Assembly: GCA_015832175.1 (NCBI GenBank)
Contig: WJXW01000004.1
Coordinates: forward strand, 3,844,001 to 3,908,000
Direction of reading: 5' to 3'
Length of the DNA: 64,000 nt
DNA from: Paraphaeosphaeria minitans
Taxonomy: Eukaryota > Ascomycota > Dothideomycetes > Pleosporales > Didymosphaeriaceae
In this document: positions 43,519 to 55,375 of the stretch, one piece after another
How positions within the stretch are numbered: the stretch's first letter is position 1
Layout of the letters: each line of letters starts with the position of its first letter
Program-made: the position numbers and the translations under genes
The notes under the pieces: generated by a model
The model's database searches: none
Told to the model about the DNA's origin: nothing
What the model saw: only the letters and a program-made list of their open reading frames with translations

Positions 43519-46500
43519 CAGTTCCCGTCCGCTCTAGGTCGACAGTACACGCAAAACACAACACCATCGCCGGACGAAATGTCGCTGCGCGCGACGTCGC
43601 AAAGCCAACCTCAAACGGGCCTTTAGACATTTTCCTTCGCTTCGATTGGCTCAGGCGTATTGAAACTGGTTACTGTTATTCTAGAAACAGCCTTGCGCTC
43701 CTAGTCCATATCAGATAAACTGCAGTCTTGATAATCGCGGTGCAAATGCGCAGATTGGGATCTCGAAAGCTTAGGCAATCCGGATGCTCCGCTGGCCGTC
43801 ACCGGCGGTGTTAGTAAGCTTTTTCGGCATTGGGAAGTTATGATTGGTCGGCTGGGGCTCCACCGGAAAAGATCTATCCGGCGCTTACCTCTAGGTAGAT
43901 ATCTACAACACTGCGAGAAGAAGAAAAAAGTGAAGATGCTCGGCAGTTCGCAAACACGAACTTCGTTGCAGAGTTTTCGAGATAAGGCTTACGCCTCGAT
44001 CAACCGAAATGCAGGGACTCGTGTACCAAGCGCCATGAGACGAGCAGGATTGTCTGGCCGACTACCCATTGTACCTACGGTAGGTAGAGGTGCCATGGCG
44101 CCATTCGGCCCAATGAAAGCTGCATATCATAAACATGACACAGCGCGACATCTCGATGATATGGGATTCCACTCCTTCTGGCCTAATGCTGAGTGAATAC
44201 AGGTGAAGTAAACCCCAAGCTTCCAATCCATCCCTGTGCGTGCTGCTCGTTCGGTCTTTCCATGAGCATAACTGCCATGTATGGCCTACGTATGATTGAC
44301 AGTCAAAGGAGTCGTTGCAGTAGGCATGGCCACACAGAAGATTATCTCGGGTATCAGATTGTCTTTCCAAAGCAGAGCGGAACCGAGCACTGCTTCGATA
44401 GCTCCGGCAGACCAAAGAGGCGTAGCTTCTTTGTAAGATTCTCTGTGGCTTCGTGCCATGAGCAGCTCAAGGCAATATGATTGGAAATGTCGCCCTTATT
44501 GAGGCATACAGTCTCGATGCGATACTTTCGTTGAATTCTGGCTACAGACATGGAGTTCAAAGGCTTGCGGGGATAGCTCTTCTTGACTATGTATGTATCG
44601 CGCGACGCGCCTTCCCTGCAACCTGTGCTGATTATCAGGACGAATATGTTCTTAGGCTCTGTGGAAGCGAAGTGTCACCTTGTTGTTGATTTCATCCATG
44701 TCTGTTGCATTCTTGGAGCTGACAAGGTGCCATTGTGATAGATGCGGATCCGGTCGTACACCCGATTAGCTAGAGCAACAATCCCGTGCTTTTTAGAGAG
44801 TTGTTAAAGTCAATTTTCACTCTTTAGTATACTGAAGAACGAATACCAGGTGTCGTGAGGCTGTCTTCGTTCTCGTGGCAATTAATCTGCCCAAAGCGTA
44901 CCGCTCCGAGAACCTTTCGGATACTGGAGATAATTTCCTGGTTGATGCTCCAGACATGCAGCAACAGCTATTTAAGGGGGAAATCTTCCCACACCCAAAC
45001 TATTCGAATTCGTTGCCAATCCCACGCAGTGAGCCAATTTTCCAGAGAAATGCTGGGCTACGACTCTCTCGTGTGCTGATCAGGCAACATCTATGAAGCC
45101 ATGCAAACAACGCCGTTGAAATAAATCACAAATTCCCACACGCCGGTACGGCAGTTCACATATCTGAGTAGTAGTGGAAGACAATGAACCGTGGTCCACT
45201 AGTGTGGCTGATCTGCGAATCTCTTTTTAAGCAATTTGTACTATGTAAGCCAAGGGACTAATCCGGCAGAGAGAAGTTCCCAAACCTGAATGTGTGGTTG
45301 ATCTCCCTGGAAACCACCATGTTTTTGCTGGGGGAGATCATCATAACATCGATTACGACAGTACATGCTCTCGTGTTAATTACTTCGTTCAGAAATTGGT
45401 TCAAAGAAGACCAGTGGTCGGGGTGCCAGACTCGACAAATACATGAATGGCAAGGACAGTTATGGCTGTCAATAATAATTGAGTTGTTCACGGAACCCAC
45501 CGAAGCAATGACATATTTTTCAGTGTATAGTATAACTGGATCCTTCCAGAGTATCTTTTCAGCCTAATTACGGGTAGCAAATACGAGGTACCATGGGGTG
45601 CAGTTTTGAGTTGTGGCACTCAGAAGAACGGCAACGCAGCGACAGCTTCAATATTTTGGTAAAAATACCCTGATTTACATGCGACGTCGTGTGGCATTGG
45701 GATTTGTGGATACACGCGAAGTACACCTCGAGCATAATCCAAGTAGACTTTCTAGGTTCTGGAACCGCGACATTTACCTTTCAAATAATAAGCCTGATCC
45801 AGGAAACTCCCCGCTATGTTAGCATATGAGGGAAATTCTGATTACCTTTGGTGTTGAACAAGAGTAATGTAATGGGGGTAGTTTGGTGGCTGTTCTGTTC
45901 ACACGCAAAATCTTGAGATAACGAAGAGATCACAAATTCCGTACGATCAGGCCATATACATGTTCCTCGTGATGCTTTAAAAGACTACGCCAGGGATCAC
46001 AACAAAGTAGACTCAAATTTAAGAAGTATGTTAAGCTCCTGCGATAGTTTTTCGACCGTCTGCGTCAAAATAGCACAAGCTCCACCGCAATCTGTTGTAA
46101 GATGGCACTCTATGGCGAGATATTACCACCTTAATAACAAAGTATATTGATATCGAATTCCAGTCCCGTTGGTGTGAGTTTGAAAAGGTGCTCAAGTCGA
46201 CCTTCCTGCACTTACAAACCATGCAAGATAAAACATGCTATTTCGGTCGTAATAGCTCTACGTTTCGTTCTACAGGGCGCTGCAGCTAACAGGTACAGGA
46301 CGCAGCTAACCCCAGTCAAGTTGGAGGCCGCAATTGGGCAAAAGGGGTATGTCGATTTTCTTTAGATAAAAACTGCTTCATCGCGAATTGAAAGCAAACC
46401 ATCATAGCGATTGAGAGAATATGAGGGGACCAAGTAATGAATGGATGATAAGATGCGGCAATGGAAGTCAGAGACCAGCTCTGCAGACGTGGGTGCTGAT

Positions 46501-46600
46501 AAGGTGGATGACGCTTGTTGCAAAATGAACACGTGTTGCGCTAAATTGGAATTCATCCCCTGCGCTCTTTTGTTTTTTGTTTTGCGTATGTTCGTCCAGA
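43519..46600. other. Intergenic, AT-rich in the second half
   Basis: Three kilobases without a supported gene. From about 44700 the base composition becomes AT-rich and frames are short, compatible with a decayed repeat or inactivated gene. A plus-strand stretch at about 44860-45095 reads as protein-like sequence without an ATG. TAGGTA words occur near 43893 and 44079. Confidence 0.55.
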
Positions 46601-47464
46601 TCAACATCCTTGCAATAGTAGCGCAAAGAACCCGCCTAGAGCTGCCATGAAACTCGTGGATACCATATCCGCACCACCAGTGTTTTGCGGAGGCTCCGAA
46701 CCAGTGGATGAGCCAGTGGGCGACCGAGTGGACGAGCTGCCGCCTGCAGTCGCCGTTGAAGTCGGCGATGAGTCGCTGTCGTCGGCACTGAGTCGTGAGA
46801 TGAGGAACTTCGCACCAAGATCTTGAACGTTCGCATCCCCATAACGTAAGTGTCCAGGAATGAAACTTGCATTTGGCGCTGCAGGTGCGCAGACCGAATC
46901 ATCCCGATGGCAAATGTCAAGCAGCGCTTCACTGTCGTAGTAGGTCTGTGGTATGCCTCTACTGCTAGCATTGTTTGCGTTATAAAGTGTGCCCGGATAC
47001 TTTTTGCTTACATCGCCGCCGTTTTCGTCGACGTTTGCAGAAGCATTGGGAACATGATATGGGTTGCCTGTAACGAGAACTGCTTTGATAGCTTTATAGG
47101 CTGCTGAAGAAGTGTCCGTAATGTTGTTAAGGGTGAGCATTGTTGCTGATGCGCCTTGGCTATAACCCAATATGGCATATCGTTGCCGAGGGCATTCCTG
47201 CAAGCCGTTATTGAGGAAGCGAGTGACATCATCGGCACCAAGGTATGCCGTCTGGTTTGCGGCGGCCGGATACACGGTGTCGTACTCAATTCCACCTGGG
47301 AGTGCCGCGAAGGTCTGGTTAATCATAGTCGTGAAGGAGATGCTTCGACCTTGGGGCTCGTATGTTCCTCGGATGGATATGATGACATAGTCGTGACAGG
47401 TGGATTGAGCGGCTGAAATGGCTGATATTGTTGCGAAGGCAACTGATATAGCTGCGGGCTTCAT
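46601..47464 (-). CDS. Cutinase-family esterase, probably GPI-anchored
   Basis: Secreted serine esterase of the cutinase/acetylxylan esterase fold, acting on cutin or acetylated polysaccharides. Single exon, 287 residues. A short signal peptide covers residues 1-19. The catalytic Ser is in YAILGYSQGASA, the Asp in DICHRDDSVC and the His in IPGHLRYGD; paired Cys around ECPRQ and the CHRDDSVC loop fit the disulfides of the family. After the domain comes a Ser/Thr/Gly-rich linker (about 225-262) and a hydrophobic C-terminus (MVSTSFMAALGGFFALLLQG) without a charged tail, the usual form of a GPI-attachment signal. It is divergent from a second cutinase-family gene 892 bp away. Confidence 0.9.
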   Translation of the reverse strand: MKPAAISVAFATISAISAAQSTCHDYVIISIRGTYEPQGRSISFTTMINQTFAALPGGIEYDTVYPAAANQTAYLGADDVTRFLNNGLQECPRQRYAILGYSQGASATMLTLNNITDTSSAAYKAIKAVLVTGNPYHVPNASANVDENGGDVSKKYPGTLYNANNASSRGIPQTYYDSEALLDICHRDDSVCAPAAPNASFIPGHLRYGDANVQDLGAKFLISRLSADDSDSSPTSTATAGGSSSTRSPTGSSTGSEPPQNTGGADMVSTSFMAALGGFFALLLQGC

Positions 47465-48356
47465 TTTTTAATGGCGTGGAAGTCGATGTTTGCGCAGGTA
47501 AGGAGGGCAGGAGAGCCCAGGCTAAGCGGGCCCCACCATCTATATGAACATATGCACAGTAACGTGACTCGGAGTTTATAGCGATGCTTGTCTTGGAACC
47601 CGAATACAGCCTCTGTTATGGTATGGAACCCGCATCTGACATTTTTGATAATGTAGTAGATGGCTTGCTAAAGACAGTCCAGCTCATTCCCTGATCTCCT
47701 TCCCCGCATACCTGTGGATGTTCGAGAAGTTCATACACGTGTGACAGTCTAACCTATATAGGAAGGCAGTCACTTCAATCAACCAAACAGGAAGCCACAA
47801 GGTTCAGCAGCATGAACTCATCATCTTGATCGAGAAGATACTGAGACAAGCGCGGTTTTGAAACATCAATTTCGTTCTCAAGACTCCCACAAGGCTGCTT
47901 CTGATATTAAATTCTCGGTTTCCACGCGAAAATTGCCACATTGGAGCAAACCGCGCAGAGTCGCTCTGCGCCTCGGTCCGAGCCACAGAAGAAGTTAATT
48001 TAAGATAAGTTGCTATAGTTCTGTGAATCCATAAGCACACATCTGGTCGCACAATTTGCCGTTTTGAGATCAGCCTGACAATTACACGCTTTACAAGACA
48101 AATCAAGGGACTTGGCCAAGCTGTGTATACGGATGAGCTCGCTACAGAAGGCAGGAGACTATCTGATGATCCCGAGTGCATGTCAACTGGCTAATGAACA
48201 GTATTGAGGGAGGGAGTTTTGCTCTGAGAATGTGTGATATAAATAATGGCTTGATCCGCAGTGTTTGAGAGACCATGCCTTCCAGGTTTTCCAGCACTCA
48301 CTACTAGTCACTCGCTCTTGCAGTACTGCCTCTTCCCAATCAACTGATCCATTAAA
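47465..48356. other. Shared divergent promoter region of two cutinase genes
   Basis: An 892-bp region between the two start codons. A TATAAATA box serves the plus-strand gene. A TATATG sequence near 47541-47546 may serve the minus-strand gene. An open minus-strand frame at 47804-48181 has no protein-like pattern. Confidence 0.6.
48238..48245 (+). promoter_or_regulatory. TATA box (TATAAATA)
   Basis: Canonical TATAAATA about 112 bp upstream of the cutinase ATG at 48357. Confidence 0.6.
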
Positions 48357-49053
48357 ATGAAGACCTCTTTCATCACAGCTCTAGCTGCAGCCCTCAGCCC
48401 CACCTCTGCCGCCCTGGCCATCGAGAAACGCCAGTACTCTTCAAGCACCTATAACCAATTGACTGACGGTAAGGCATGCCGCCCCATCTCGATCATCTAT
48501 GCCCGCGGAACCGGACAGCAAGGCAACGTCGGTGACTCGCAAGCTGTTGGCCCGCTCTTCTTCAACAACCTTGCATCCAGGATTGGTGGAACAAGCAAGC
48601 TTGCTATCCAGGGTGTCACGTACTCTGCCAGTGTTGCAGGATTCCTCGCAGGAGGTGACTCTGCGGGCACGACTACGATGACGAACTTGATCTCCCAGGT
48701 CAGTGCTTCTTAGCAGGAACTCGAGAGAGCATGACACTAATGCCGATCCTCAGACTGCGTCCAGGTGCCCCAACACGAAGATCGTGCTCTCTGGTTACTC
48801 GCAGGGTGCGCAGCTCGTGCACAACGCTGCGCAGAAGACCTCCGCTGCCAACGCGGCGAAGGTCGCGGCAGTGGTTGTTTTCGGCGACCCAAAAAGGGGC
48901 CAGTCCCTCGGATCCATTGTCTCCTCGAAGGTCCTCACCATCTGCCACTCTGGTGACAACATCTGCGAGGGCGGAGCCAGCATCACCCCTGCGCACCTCA
49001 ACTACCAGAACGACGTTGGAACTGCTGGTGCTTTCGTCGCTGGGAAGGTGTAG
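48357..49053 (+). CDS. Cutinase, two exons
   Basis: Extracellular serine esterase hydrolysing cutin or other polyesters. Exons 48357-48698 and 48754-49053 with a 55-nt intron; 213 residues, the normal cutinase length. Residues 1-19 form a signal peptide, followed by a short propeptide ending at the Kex2-type site EKR, after which QYSSS could give a pyroglutamyl mature N-terminus. The catalytic Ser is in VLSGYSQGAQ, the Asp in CHSGDNICEGG and the His in ITPAHLNY. The Cys pairs (KACRPIS with SRCPN; TICHSGDNIC) match the two cutinase disulfides. The oxyanion region IIYARGTGQQGN is typical. There is no C-terminal anchor, so unlike its divergent neighbour it should be freely secreted. Confidence 0.95.
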
Positions 49054-51700
49054 GGCTATTTAGTTGTGTTCAATATCAACTTCAGAGGTTTTTTTTTTTG
49101 CCTAAATACGCGGCATACTCATAAAATTCGGAGGACTTATGGAGAAATAGTTGAATTTCAAATTCATTGGACGGCATCAAATTGCTACGAGATCGCGTGA
49201 GTTGCCTGAGCGTTGACATACTTTCTTGGCCCACCCAGTTGCAGTGACACGTTCCTCATTCTGTGGATAGCATATTTCGAGTGAAAATTTCGACTTGCTC
49301 CGAAGGTCGTTCCAGCATCGCCATTGTGAGAATAGTCTAGAAAACGATATGTAGAAATTCTGTATCCAAGCCAGGAACTAGTTTGGTATTCCCATGTATC
49401 TTACTGATTATCTCCACTAGGAGCCGATTTATTCCCGCGTTTCAGCTTGAGCCTTCTTCGACGAGGGGCTTTCAAATATTCTTCTCCAGAGGTATCCCGA
49501 CAACAGCAATGGACGGCACATAGAGCTTGGCAGGACGAAATGTAAAACACCCGCCAACTCTGGAACTGCTACGATGGACACTGCATCGCTCCCAAGATCT
49601 CCGCCTCCTGCGATATCGGCCGAGATACCTCCAACTTGTGCTCGAAGGCACAAATTCAAAAAGCGTGACTGGAACAACCCTGATTTACATTGCCACTACC
49701 CAAGGCAGTCCAAATCGTGCAGGTCTGACGATACATCCATAGACCATGATACTCCAGCGATAACGCCCTTGTTTCGTGCCCGAAAGACATAGAGATTGAA
49801 CATGTTATCTAGAGGCCATGTCGTTGTCTCACGCTCGCATTGCGGCAAGGGCGGTCGCCACAGCCTGGGAATTGTGCAGGTGGGGATGGTCTCGGGATTG
49901 CAGCTCAGGCGCATAGGCGAGTAAAATTCAAAATGGTAGGAGTACTTCTTTAAACCATTTAGCAGGTGAAGTGGGATATGAGAGTCATGACACACGCGCC
50001 AAATGCACAGCCACTTTGGATAGCAGACCGCCTTGCACTGCATGATGGAAAATCAGACAAACGCAAGGTATTGCTGCGCCGGTCGTTTGTAGGATCATGC
50101 AGCGAGGATAAGCTGCAACGTATTGTGGACGGTGGATACTCATTGAATCTTTACAGCTATAAGCTCAATACCAAACGCTCAGCATTCTCACCAAACTCTC
50201 ACTGACCTGTGCCGTCCTTTACTCCAGTACGTATGGCTCGCGTCTCTCCTGCAACCGCGATCACAGCTACCAAGTCCCGAGAGCCTGATCATACAAACGA
50301 AGATGTAGATGCCCAGGGTGTTCATTGTGTATCTTCCATACGCCGCACGCGAGTAGCCCTATAAAGGCGGGAGGCACATGGACAACTAGATTTGAGCGTT
50401 CACCGACACAGTGGCACTCCGTGCCGCATCCCCGGATTCAGAACATAAGTGCATTGTTCTGAAAAGTATATAGCAGTAGGTAGAGGATGCTCCCAGCTAG
50501 GTAGATAAAAATTCAAAGTCCTTTCATACATCCTTATGTTATATGTCTACTCACAACCAGTCGAACATAGTTTCATAACAAGCTTCCGACAACGTATCTA
50601 CAGCGACAAAGAAGACTCACCGGATGGTTCATGTTCCCAAAGGCTGGGGCTGCACAGACTCAGAGAACATCAAAGAGAACCCAGTGAAACTGGGGCATAG
50701 CGGTTGGAGCATCGGGGAGGTGAATTTCTACAACGACGATCCGAGGGAAGATGAAGAGGGAAAGGTACCGGAAAACACCACAAAACGATTGATCCTGGAA
50801 CTGACAGCCCAGATTCAGGCGTATAATCATGTCATTCATGTAACGCGGGGATGAATTGGCAGGCAGTCAAAGGAGGAACGGCAACGAAATAGTGGAAGTG
50901 GTGAAGGCGTCGCTTTGTGATTGCAGTGGCTGTCATGAGCAGTGAAAGGGTATATGGAGAAACGAAGCTGGGTATTGTCTTTAAATAGAGGGTGTGGCTG
51001 TCAGCAAGCTCTGAGAGACTTATCGAAAGGAACCAAGGAAGCCAGTACTTGCGTTGACTGCTACCACCTAGGGAACTGATGTCTTGGCCTTTTCAAACCA
51101 ATCGAAACTGTATCAATAAGTGTGCAGAAGTACCTGGAAACTCGGGTTTTTTTGCACTGCACAATTATGGTAATCCTCAAGTGTATGGCTGGTACGCTGT
51201 CCCCTTACTCTATGGCTATTTTTTCTTTTCCTTCGTTTTCTGTTTAGACGACCACGTCGTCTGATGACTGTGTGGCTACCTTGTGTCCTTTCTGGACGAT
51301 TGCCTCAAGAAACGGTGATTGCTGGAGGGAGTGAAGCTCAACCTCCCGCCAGTGTTTCAATTTGGTTCTGAATTGGCACATTCTCTACGGAGGTCCACCG
51401 TTGGTATATGGCACTGTGCTGATGAGACTACCAAACTGTTGTTGCACAGACAACATACTCTCAAAGTTGATGTAGATCACGGTGGAAATTGTGGTGCTCT
51501 TCGTATTTTTGGCACCCCATTAAGTTCCTGTGCTGAGATTGGTTGTGGCTCGCAAAAGCTACCGAAGAGTCGATAGTCGATTACGGTCGTCTTATTCATG
51601 CCCCAGGAGTTCAAATGGTGGCCGCCCAGCAGTTATCTTTACATCCGCATCGTACACAGGTATCTTATAGAAAATATACAACACTGCCATGCATCGTCGC
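49054..51700. other. Intergenic, one small possible gene
   Basis: Mostly non-coding, with an 11-nt T run at 49089-49099 and TAGGTA words near 50475-50505. The only frame worth keeping is at 50624-50854, listed separately. Confidence 0.6.
50624..50854 (+). CDS. Possible small protein, 76 residues
   Basis: ATG-initiated frame with a soluble, acidic, protein-like composition (MVHVPKGWGCTDSENIKEN, GWSIGEVNFYNDDPREDEEG) and no repeats. I do not recognise it. No signal peptide is seen. The composition is more protein-like than surrounding frames, but length alone does not exclude chance. Confidence 0.35.
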   Translation: MVHVPKGWGCTDSENIKENPVKLGHSGWSIGEVNFYNDDPREDEEGKVPENTTKRLILELTAQIQAYNHVIHVTRG

Positions 51701-52325
51701 TCATACGGCCTTTGTCCTCAATTGCACACCATGCCAGCTCGCGATCTCCTCCTTGAGCACCTCATTCACCATCTTGTGCTGCTTGATGACGCTCAAGCCC
51801 TTGAACTTCTCGCTCTCGATCTGCAGCGCATACATTGAGCCACACCCGCCGCTGATATCTTGCACCTAGTACGGCAGCATGTCAGCCTGCACAATCTCTC
51901 TTCGGCCCCTGCCCGATAGTTGCTTCCACAGACCCCAGCGACACTCGCATGACGTGCATGCTCGCTGTACAGCAATCGGTCAAACGACGTCGCATCATCC
52001 GATCGGCGCCTTCGCCCGGTAGCATGGACTGCCGACGTGGCACAGAACGCACCTCAAGTTTTACGGGCTGCAGCTCGGCCTTGATCTTGTTGAAGATGTG
52101 GAGCTCAGCCTCGTTGAGGTAATCCGGCGGTTCGGGTGCTGCCGTTGCATACCCTCGCCTCGATGACAGCGCGGGGAAGGCACGCGTTGGGCCTGAGAGT
52201 AGGGCTGGGGAAATGCGTGATCGGTGTGCTTGGGCGCAACTGCTGATGGTGCGACGAGCGGCCGGGAGGAGGCGCGGAGATGGGCGGAGGTGGGCGACGA
52301 CGAGGAGAGCTCTTGATGGGGCCAT
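51701..52325 (-). CDS. BOL3: Mitochondrial BolA-like protein, two exons
   Basis: Mitochondrial BolA3-type factor that works with monothiol glutaredoxin and NFU to pass 4Fe-4S clusters to lipoyl synthase and respiratory proteins. Exons 52325-52053 and 51865-51701 with a 187-nt intron; 145 residues in frame. The first 60 residues are Arg/Ala/Ser-rich with few acids (RLLPAARRTISSCAQAHR), a mitochondrial presequence. The BolA domain starts at LNEAELHIFNKIKAELQP; the second exon gives VQDISGGCGSMYALQI with the conserved Cys, then KGLSVIKQHKMVNEVLKEEI with the conserved His, and WHGVQLRTK at the end. The match to BolA3 proteins is nearly continuous. Confidence 0.95.
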
Positions 52326-54268
52326 TGTGAATGCTGCGGGGTCGTCAGCAAGGCTTGGGGTGAATTACGGTAGGCGAGAAGCAGGGACGAGATAAGGGGT
52401 ACTTACTCAATGATATTCGCAAACACGCAACACGACGGTGAATGTCAAAATGTCAACGGTCCACGATGACGGCGCGAACATTGCTTCACGACACGAAGGT
52501 TTCGTCATGGGCCCGAGCTTCGTCCACCCAGTCACATGACATGCTTACCCACGCCTTGCGGCCCTCAGCTATCATCTCACAAGTATCCATTCCGAGACTC
52601 GGCCGCAACGGCTGTCCCCTCCATCCCATCCGCCTGATTATGAATAACGCTTCTGAATCATCACATATATTTGCCTCCCACTCGGTGAGCTGCCAAACCT
52701 CAACAAACCTTCCTGCACGCCCTCCCGCATACTCTACTGCGCCGCTAACAGGGCGGCGTCACGCCAGCGTCCACAAGGTCCGGGGTTGCGTGAGCTCGGC
52801 AGCGCATCCTGAGCATGTACCTGTACTTGGAGCCTCGTACCCTCAAATCAGACTTCTCCGGCCCTTATCAGCGACCTCCTTTTGCCGCCAACGCTCGCCA
52901 TCTCGCCATCTCGCCATCTCGGCCCGACCGTTCAATGCCCGCAGCAACCCATTCACTACACAACCCCAGCTATGGCCGCTCCTCTCCCGCTCACACACGC
53001 AGCATTCCACCCTCCTCTAATTCGATACCATGCCGCATAGCGCCTGGGGGTCTGATAGATACCACCCCACATGCTCAACAGTCCCGAAAACCGTATCCAG
53101 ACGGCTGAGCATCAGAGCGCAAGGCTTGCCGTGAGTGATTTGCGCTTGGCGAGAATGCCACACGGATGCCATCGGGACCCTTATCGTGGCGGAGAAGTGC
53201 TGGAGCCTGATTTCCAGAATGGTCCCAGGAGCGTCGCATTCACCTGGGAACCTGGGGTGGCGCGGCAGCGGGGAGAGATGCCTCTTCTGGGAGTCGCGGG
53301 GTGGAGCCTCGCGCCCCATCGCGCCATCACATTTCATGCTTACCTAGTGCCTATCGTGACTGACCTTCCCCGTACTCTTGAGGACGCCGAGAAGCACGGG
53401 ATCGCTCTGGCCCCTTCTACCGTCTCCTTTGTGTATGTCGCCAAGAGGTGGACTTGCTCATCCACGTGAGCAACGTCCGGAAGACGAATTCCAACCGAGA
53501 TCATTCATGTGCCCAGGTGCAGGACTGTTCACGTGATACTAAACGGACAGATGCCCAGGAAACGTGGACCCAAGCAGACTTGTGTGGCAGCAGGAAAGAT
53601 CGGCATCGTGTCAGCTGCAAGAGCCGCATGAAGAGACGTCCTGCTTAATGAAGCTTCTCCCAGCTGCAAACCATGGACTCTTAGCTCTTTAGCGAATCGA
53701 TTTTCTACAATGAACGACTCTTTTTAACGACGCGCAATATCCAGCGTGCAAAATACCCAGATTAGACACTCGAGCCACCAACCAATCACCGCCCGCGAAA
53801 CCACCACCATTAATCAAGCCATAGCATCCGCAGCGCGTCCTCCTCTACCGCAAACATCGCAAGACGCAAAAGGCACTGAAATAGCACAAGCTCCCTCGAC
53901 ACTGCTGTATCTCTTGCTCGACCTTGACCACTCTAACCTGTTCCTGGCCGCCCGCGATGCCGAAGCAATATCCGCCGAGGCACCTGGGGGGAGGGAAGTG
54001 ACCAACACAGTGCGGTAGATTCGCAACGCGTTAGGAGAGGGTGGGACGGAAAGACAGCGGCGGGACTACAAAGTAAAAGTACGCAGACGATGCAACCTGT
54101 CCGCATCAAGAACCGCTCGGAAGCCATTTGCTACCCGTGCTGCGCTGTGCTGTGCTGTGTTGCGATACTACACCGTACCGCACCGCACCGTGCCTTTACA
54201 ATACCACGCACTCTTGCAACCCGTCCCGTCCACGCTGCCAGCCTACCCTACCATCCACCACCTCCACC
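52326..54268. other. Intergenic, ambiguous frames
   Basis: No gene is supported. Overlapping ATG frames exist on both strands at about 52442-53470 (192 codons plus, 132 codons plus, 106 codons minus) but they contradict each other and show no domain. Short tandem 'tgctgtgctgt' and 'accgcaccg' words occur at about 54139-54192. Confidence 0.5.
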
Positions 54269-55375
54269 ATGCGGCTCACCGCACCCCTTTTCGCTCTCGC
54301 CAGCCTCACCCTCACCCTCCCCCTCACCTCTGCCGTCCCACACGCCCACCCGCAGGATGCTGTCTCCTCCGTGGGTCCCATCCCCCTCCCCACGCCGTCG
54401 ATCCCTGCCGATCCCACCATCTCCATTCCGCTATCCACGTCCCTGAACGTGCCCACCACGTTACCAACGCTGCTGCCCACGCTCTCGGTGACCGGCAACC
54501 TCAGCAGCAGGAGCACGAGCACGCGCCACCACTTCAGTCACTGGGAGCCGATTCCCATCTTCAGCAGCGCGTGCAACTGTCCCGCGCTGTCGACGGTGGC
54601 GTATCCGTGCTGGGCGACGGATGCTTTGCAGGTGAGTGAGCAAGTGAGCAAGCAAGCAAGCAGAGGGGAGTGGCAAGGACGCCTGAAGGTAGATAGACGG
54701 AAGAAGGAATTGCAAAGCAGAACAAAGCAAAGCAAAGGGAGAAGAAGAAACAGAAAAAAAAGGGAAAAAGAAACTAACACGTACACCAGCGCTGCAACTT
54801 CGAAGAACTCCACTCCTTTGTGTGCTGGACTTCTGCCGCCCGCGGCTGTCCGACGCCCACGCGCCAGGTACTTTCCCCTTTCCCTCTGGCATTCTTACCA
54901 CCACCCCTTCTCCTTCTCCTTCTCCTTCTCCTTCTCCTTCTCCTTCTCCTTCTCCTTCTCCTTCTCCTTCTCCTTCTCCTTCTCCTTCTCCTTCTCCTTC
55001 TCCTTCTCCTTCTCCTTCTCCTTCTCCTTCTCCTTCTCCTTCTCCTTCTCCTTCTCCTTCTCCTTCTCCTTCTCCTTCTCCTTCTCCTTCTCCTTCCACG
55101 CCCCATAACCACGAACAACCCTCCAACTCACACCCCCGCAGTGCGACGCCCTCTACTCCCCAACCCCCCTGACCGGCAAGCACCCCTGCGACCTGGGCCA
55201 GAACACGGGCGGCCTCGACCTCCCGGGCGACACGACCGTGTACATGACCGAGACGTCGTATGTGACGTTTGTGCCGACTGCGACTGCGACTGCGACTGCG
55301 ACGGCGGCGGCGACGCCGCTGGGGAGATGGCAGGATATGGCGTGGAGTCCGGAGTACTACGGCGTGAGGAAGTGA
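54269..55375 (+). CDS. Small secreted Cys-containing protein, three exons
   Basis: Exons 54269-54631, 54790-54867 and 55142-55375; introns of 158 and 274 nt; 224 residues in frame. Residues 1-23 are a signal peptide (MRLTAPLFALASLTLTLPLT). A Pro/Ser/Thr-rich stretch follows to about residue 95. The core then has about nine Cys from ACNCPALSTVAYPC (exon 1) through RCNFEELHSFVCW and RGCPTPTRQ (exon 2) to CDALYSPTP and HPCDLGQ (exon 3), so the splice sites keep the Cys pattern continuous. The C-terminus has a Thr-Ala repeat encoded by an ACTGCG run. No family is recognised; an extracellular or wall protein, possibly effector-like, is likely. The second intron is filled by a hexanucleotide array. 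Confidence 0.85.
54907..55096 (+). repeat. (CTTCTC)n hexanucleotide array in an intron
   Basis: About 190 bp, roughly 32 perfect copies of a pyrimidine-only hexamer, inside intron 2 of the secreted-protein gene. All six reading frames are open through it. The strand is entirely polypyrimidine on plus and polypurine on minus. Confidence 0.98.

Noticed and set aside
52442..53470. Overlapping plus- and minus-strand frames between BolA and the secreted-protein gene
   Set aside because: Frames contradict one another, show no domain and have Ser/Pro/His-rich composition typical of chance translation of C-rich DNA.
54461..55183. Long frames of Gly-Glu, Arg, Lys-Glu, Phe-Ser, Pro-Ser and Leu repeats on both strands
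   Set aside because: They are artefacts of one hexanucleotide array that has no stop codon in any frame; the real gene splices it out.
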